Shown here piece after piece: positions 63,200-64,000 of a DNA stretch of 64,000 nt; the first letter of the stretch is position 1, and each line of letters opens with the position of its first letter. The translations under genes and the position numbers were made by a program. The stretch comes from Brevundimonas mediterranea. GTDB lineage: Bacteria; Pseudomonadota; Alphaproteobacteria; Caulobacterales; Caulobacteraceae. The stretch covers positions 1,550,001 through 1,614,000 of the forward strand of contig NZ_CP048751.1 in assembly GCF_011064825.1 (NCBI RefSeq), given 5' to 3'. Under the pieces are notes generated by a model. It saw only the letters and a program-made list of their open reading frames with translations, did not search any database and was not told the origin of the DNA.

Positions 63200-63562
63200 T
63201 CAGTCGAAGATGTCGAAGATGCTGTCGCGCTTCTTCTTCTTGTAGCGATAGTCGTCGTCCCGATGGCGATCATCGCCGCGCCGGTCGTCCCTGTAGCCCC
63301 GGTCGTCGGCATAGGGACGCCCTCCGCCCCAGGGTTGGGACTGGGGCTGAGAATGGGGCTGGGGCTGGGACGGGGACTGGGACGGGGGCGCGGCGGGCGT
63401 CGCAGAGGCGCGACCGTCCTCGGCCGCCGAAGCCATCAGCTTCTCCAGTTCGCCGCGGTCCAGCCAGACGCCCCGGCAGGCGGGGCACATGTCGAACTGC
63501 ACGCCGTCCCGATCCAGCGTCTGCATGGCGGAATTGTCGTTCGGGCACATCAGAAGAGGCAT
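63200..63562 (-). CDS. TFIIB-type zinc-ribbon protein with Gln/Pro/Ser linker
   Basis: The 120-residue protein starts with a zinc ribbon: MPLLMCPNDNSAMQTLDRDG and DMCPACRGVWLDRGELEKLM, the zf-TFIIB pattern of small bacterial proteins. The middle is a Pro/Ser/Gln repeat (PSQSPSQPQPHSQPQSQP). The tail is Asp/Arg-rich and ends KKKKRDSIFDIFD. The zinc site has one Cys before N-D-N and a CPAC pair; the fourth ligand is uncertain. Function unknown, often RNA- or protein-binding. It converges tightly with the preceding gene (stop to stop, 3 bases). Confidence 0.85.
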   Translation of the reverse strand: MPLLMCPNDNSAMQTLDRDGVQFDMCPACRGVWLDRGELEKLMASAAEDGRASATPAAPPSQSPSQPQPHSQPQSQPWGGGRPYADDRGYRDDRRGDDRHRDDDYRYKKKKRDSIFDIFD

Positions 63563-63795
63563 CGGGGCTCCAGATCAGTCAGGAATCGGGTCGGTTCGGG
63601 CGTCGGCGCGACCGGCCGGGAGGGGGACAGACCTGTCGCGCCGACGCATCCGTGCGGTCCGACATCGCGTCGATACGATGCGGCGAAGGGATACGCCGGA
63701 TCGCGAAGACGCCAGAGGGGCCCGTTCCGCAGGATCCAAGCTAGGCGCCCGGCCGGCTCGCCGCCATGCGTCGTGGCGCCACAGGCCTTCCCCGC

Positions 63796-64000
63796 TCAGC
63801 AGACCTGACCGGCCGCCCAGCCGGAGGACCAGGCCCACTGGAAATTATAGCCGCCCAGCCAGCCGGTGACATCGACCGCCTCGCCGATGAAATAGAGGCC
63901 GGGAACCGCCTTGGCGGCCATCGTCTGCTGGTCCAGGGCGGCGGTGTCGATCCCGCCCAGGGTCACCTCGGCGGTGCGATAGCCTTCGGACCCGACCGGC
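63796..64000 (-). CDS. C-terminal end of an HI0933/YhiN-like flavoprotein, cut by window end
   Basis: Only the last 67 codons are present. They read VTLGGIDTAALDQQTMAAKA, then GLYFIGEAVDVTGWLGGYNF and QWAWSSGWAAGQVC, the C-terminal signature of the YhiN/BaiN family of FAD-dependent oxidoreductases. The N-terminal FAD fold lies beyond the window. It is a paralogue of the 9201 flavoprotein, which has the variant LDWEAPTGGY at the same place. BaiN-type members act on bile acids in gut bacteria; here the reaction is unknown. Confidence 0.9.
   Translation of the reverse strand, partial: PVGSEGYRTAEVTLGGIDTAALDQQTMAAKAVPGLYFIGEAVDVTGWLGGYNFQWAWSSGWAAGQVC

Overview
The window is high-GC, gene-dense chromosomal DNA with 59 called protein genes, two of them cut by the window ends. 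No rRNA, tRNA, CRISPR array, transposase or phage module was found. The gene content points to an alphaproteobacterium of the order Caulobacterales, probably Brevundimonas-like. The evidence is a DivL-type kinase with tyrosine in place of the phospho-accepting histidine, a ChvI-ChvG-HprK-EIIA(Man)-HPr cluster, a HrcA/CIRCE-type groESL operon, several TonB-dependent receptor loci and the MiaB-PhoH-YbeY-Lnt block. The genus is inferred from gene content alone.

Layout. 1-8.7 kb: tail of a HerA-like ATPase, an Nfu iron-sulfur scaffold, two XRE regulators, then the housekeeping run tsaB-rimI-fur-miaB-phoH-ybeY-lnt and a third XRE regulator. 8.7-16.5 kb: GreA/GreB-like factor, flavoprotein, M28 peptidase, divL, a zincin-like metallopeptidase, MarC protein, pyrF. 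16.5-26.3 kb: low-complexity secreted protein, SDHAF4-like protein, htpX, thiolase, hemolysin III, phaR, mvaB and two glycosyltransferases (GT39, GT2) read divergently. 26.3-29.3 kb: a gene-free 0.7-kb stretch with a candidate structured RNA and a palindromic element, then groEL-groES with CIRCE. 29.3-36.7 kb: glycine-zipper protein, a Zur-type divergon (CobW/ZigA GTPase and DUF1826 protein), pgi, a DsbD-family reductase, an OmpA-like lipoprotein. 36.7-43 kb: small envelope and stress proteins, a lipid kinase, a phosphoesterase, maleylacetoacetate isomerase with a FAH-family hydrolase, and a degenerate aldo/keto reductase. 43-53.5 kb: btuB under a cobalamin riboswitch, mutS, a chemoreceptor, lpd, a PAS sensor kinase. 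53.5-58 kb: a large TonB receptor divergent from a beta-propeller phytase lipoprotein. 57.7-61.3 kb: the PTS/ChvIG regulatory operon. 61.4-64 kb: an unrecognised 572-residue protein, a zinc-ribbon protein and the end of a second HI0933-like flavoprotein.

Functional links. tsaB/rimI/miaB/ybeY serve tRNA and ribosome modification. groESL, htpX and the GreA/GreB-like factor serve proteostasis and transcription. ChvG-ChvI with HprK, EIIA and HPr link envelope sensing to carbon and nitrogen status. BtuB/riboswitch, the Zur divergon and the TonB receptor/phytase pair are three separate nutrient systems (B12, zinc, phosphate). The most open observations are the candidate RNA at 26452-26658 (minus strand), the aldo/keto reductase that seems to have lost all four catalytic residues, its possible three-codon leader ORF, and the groES-groEL intercistronic inverted repeat.
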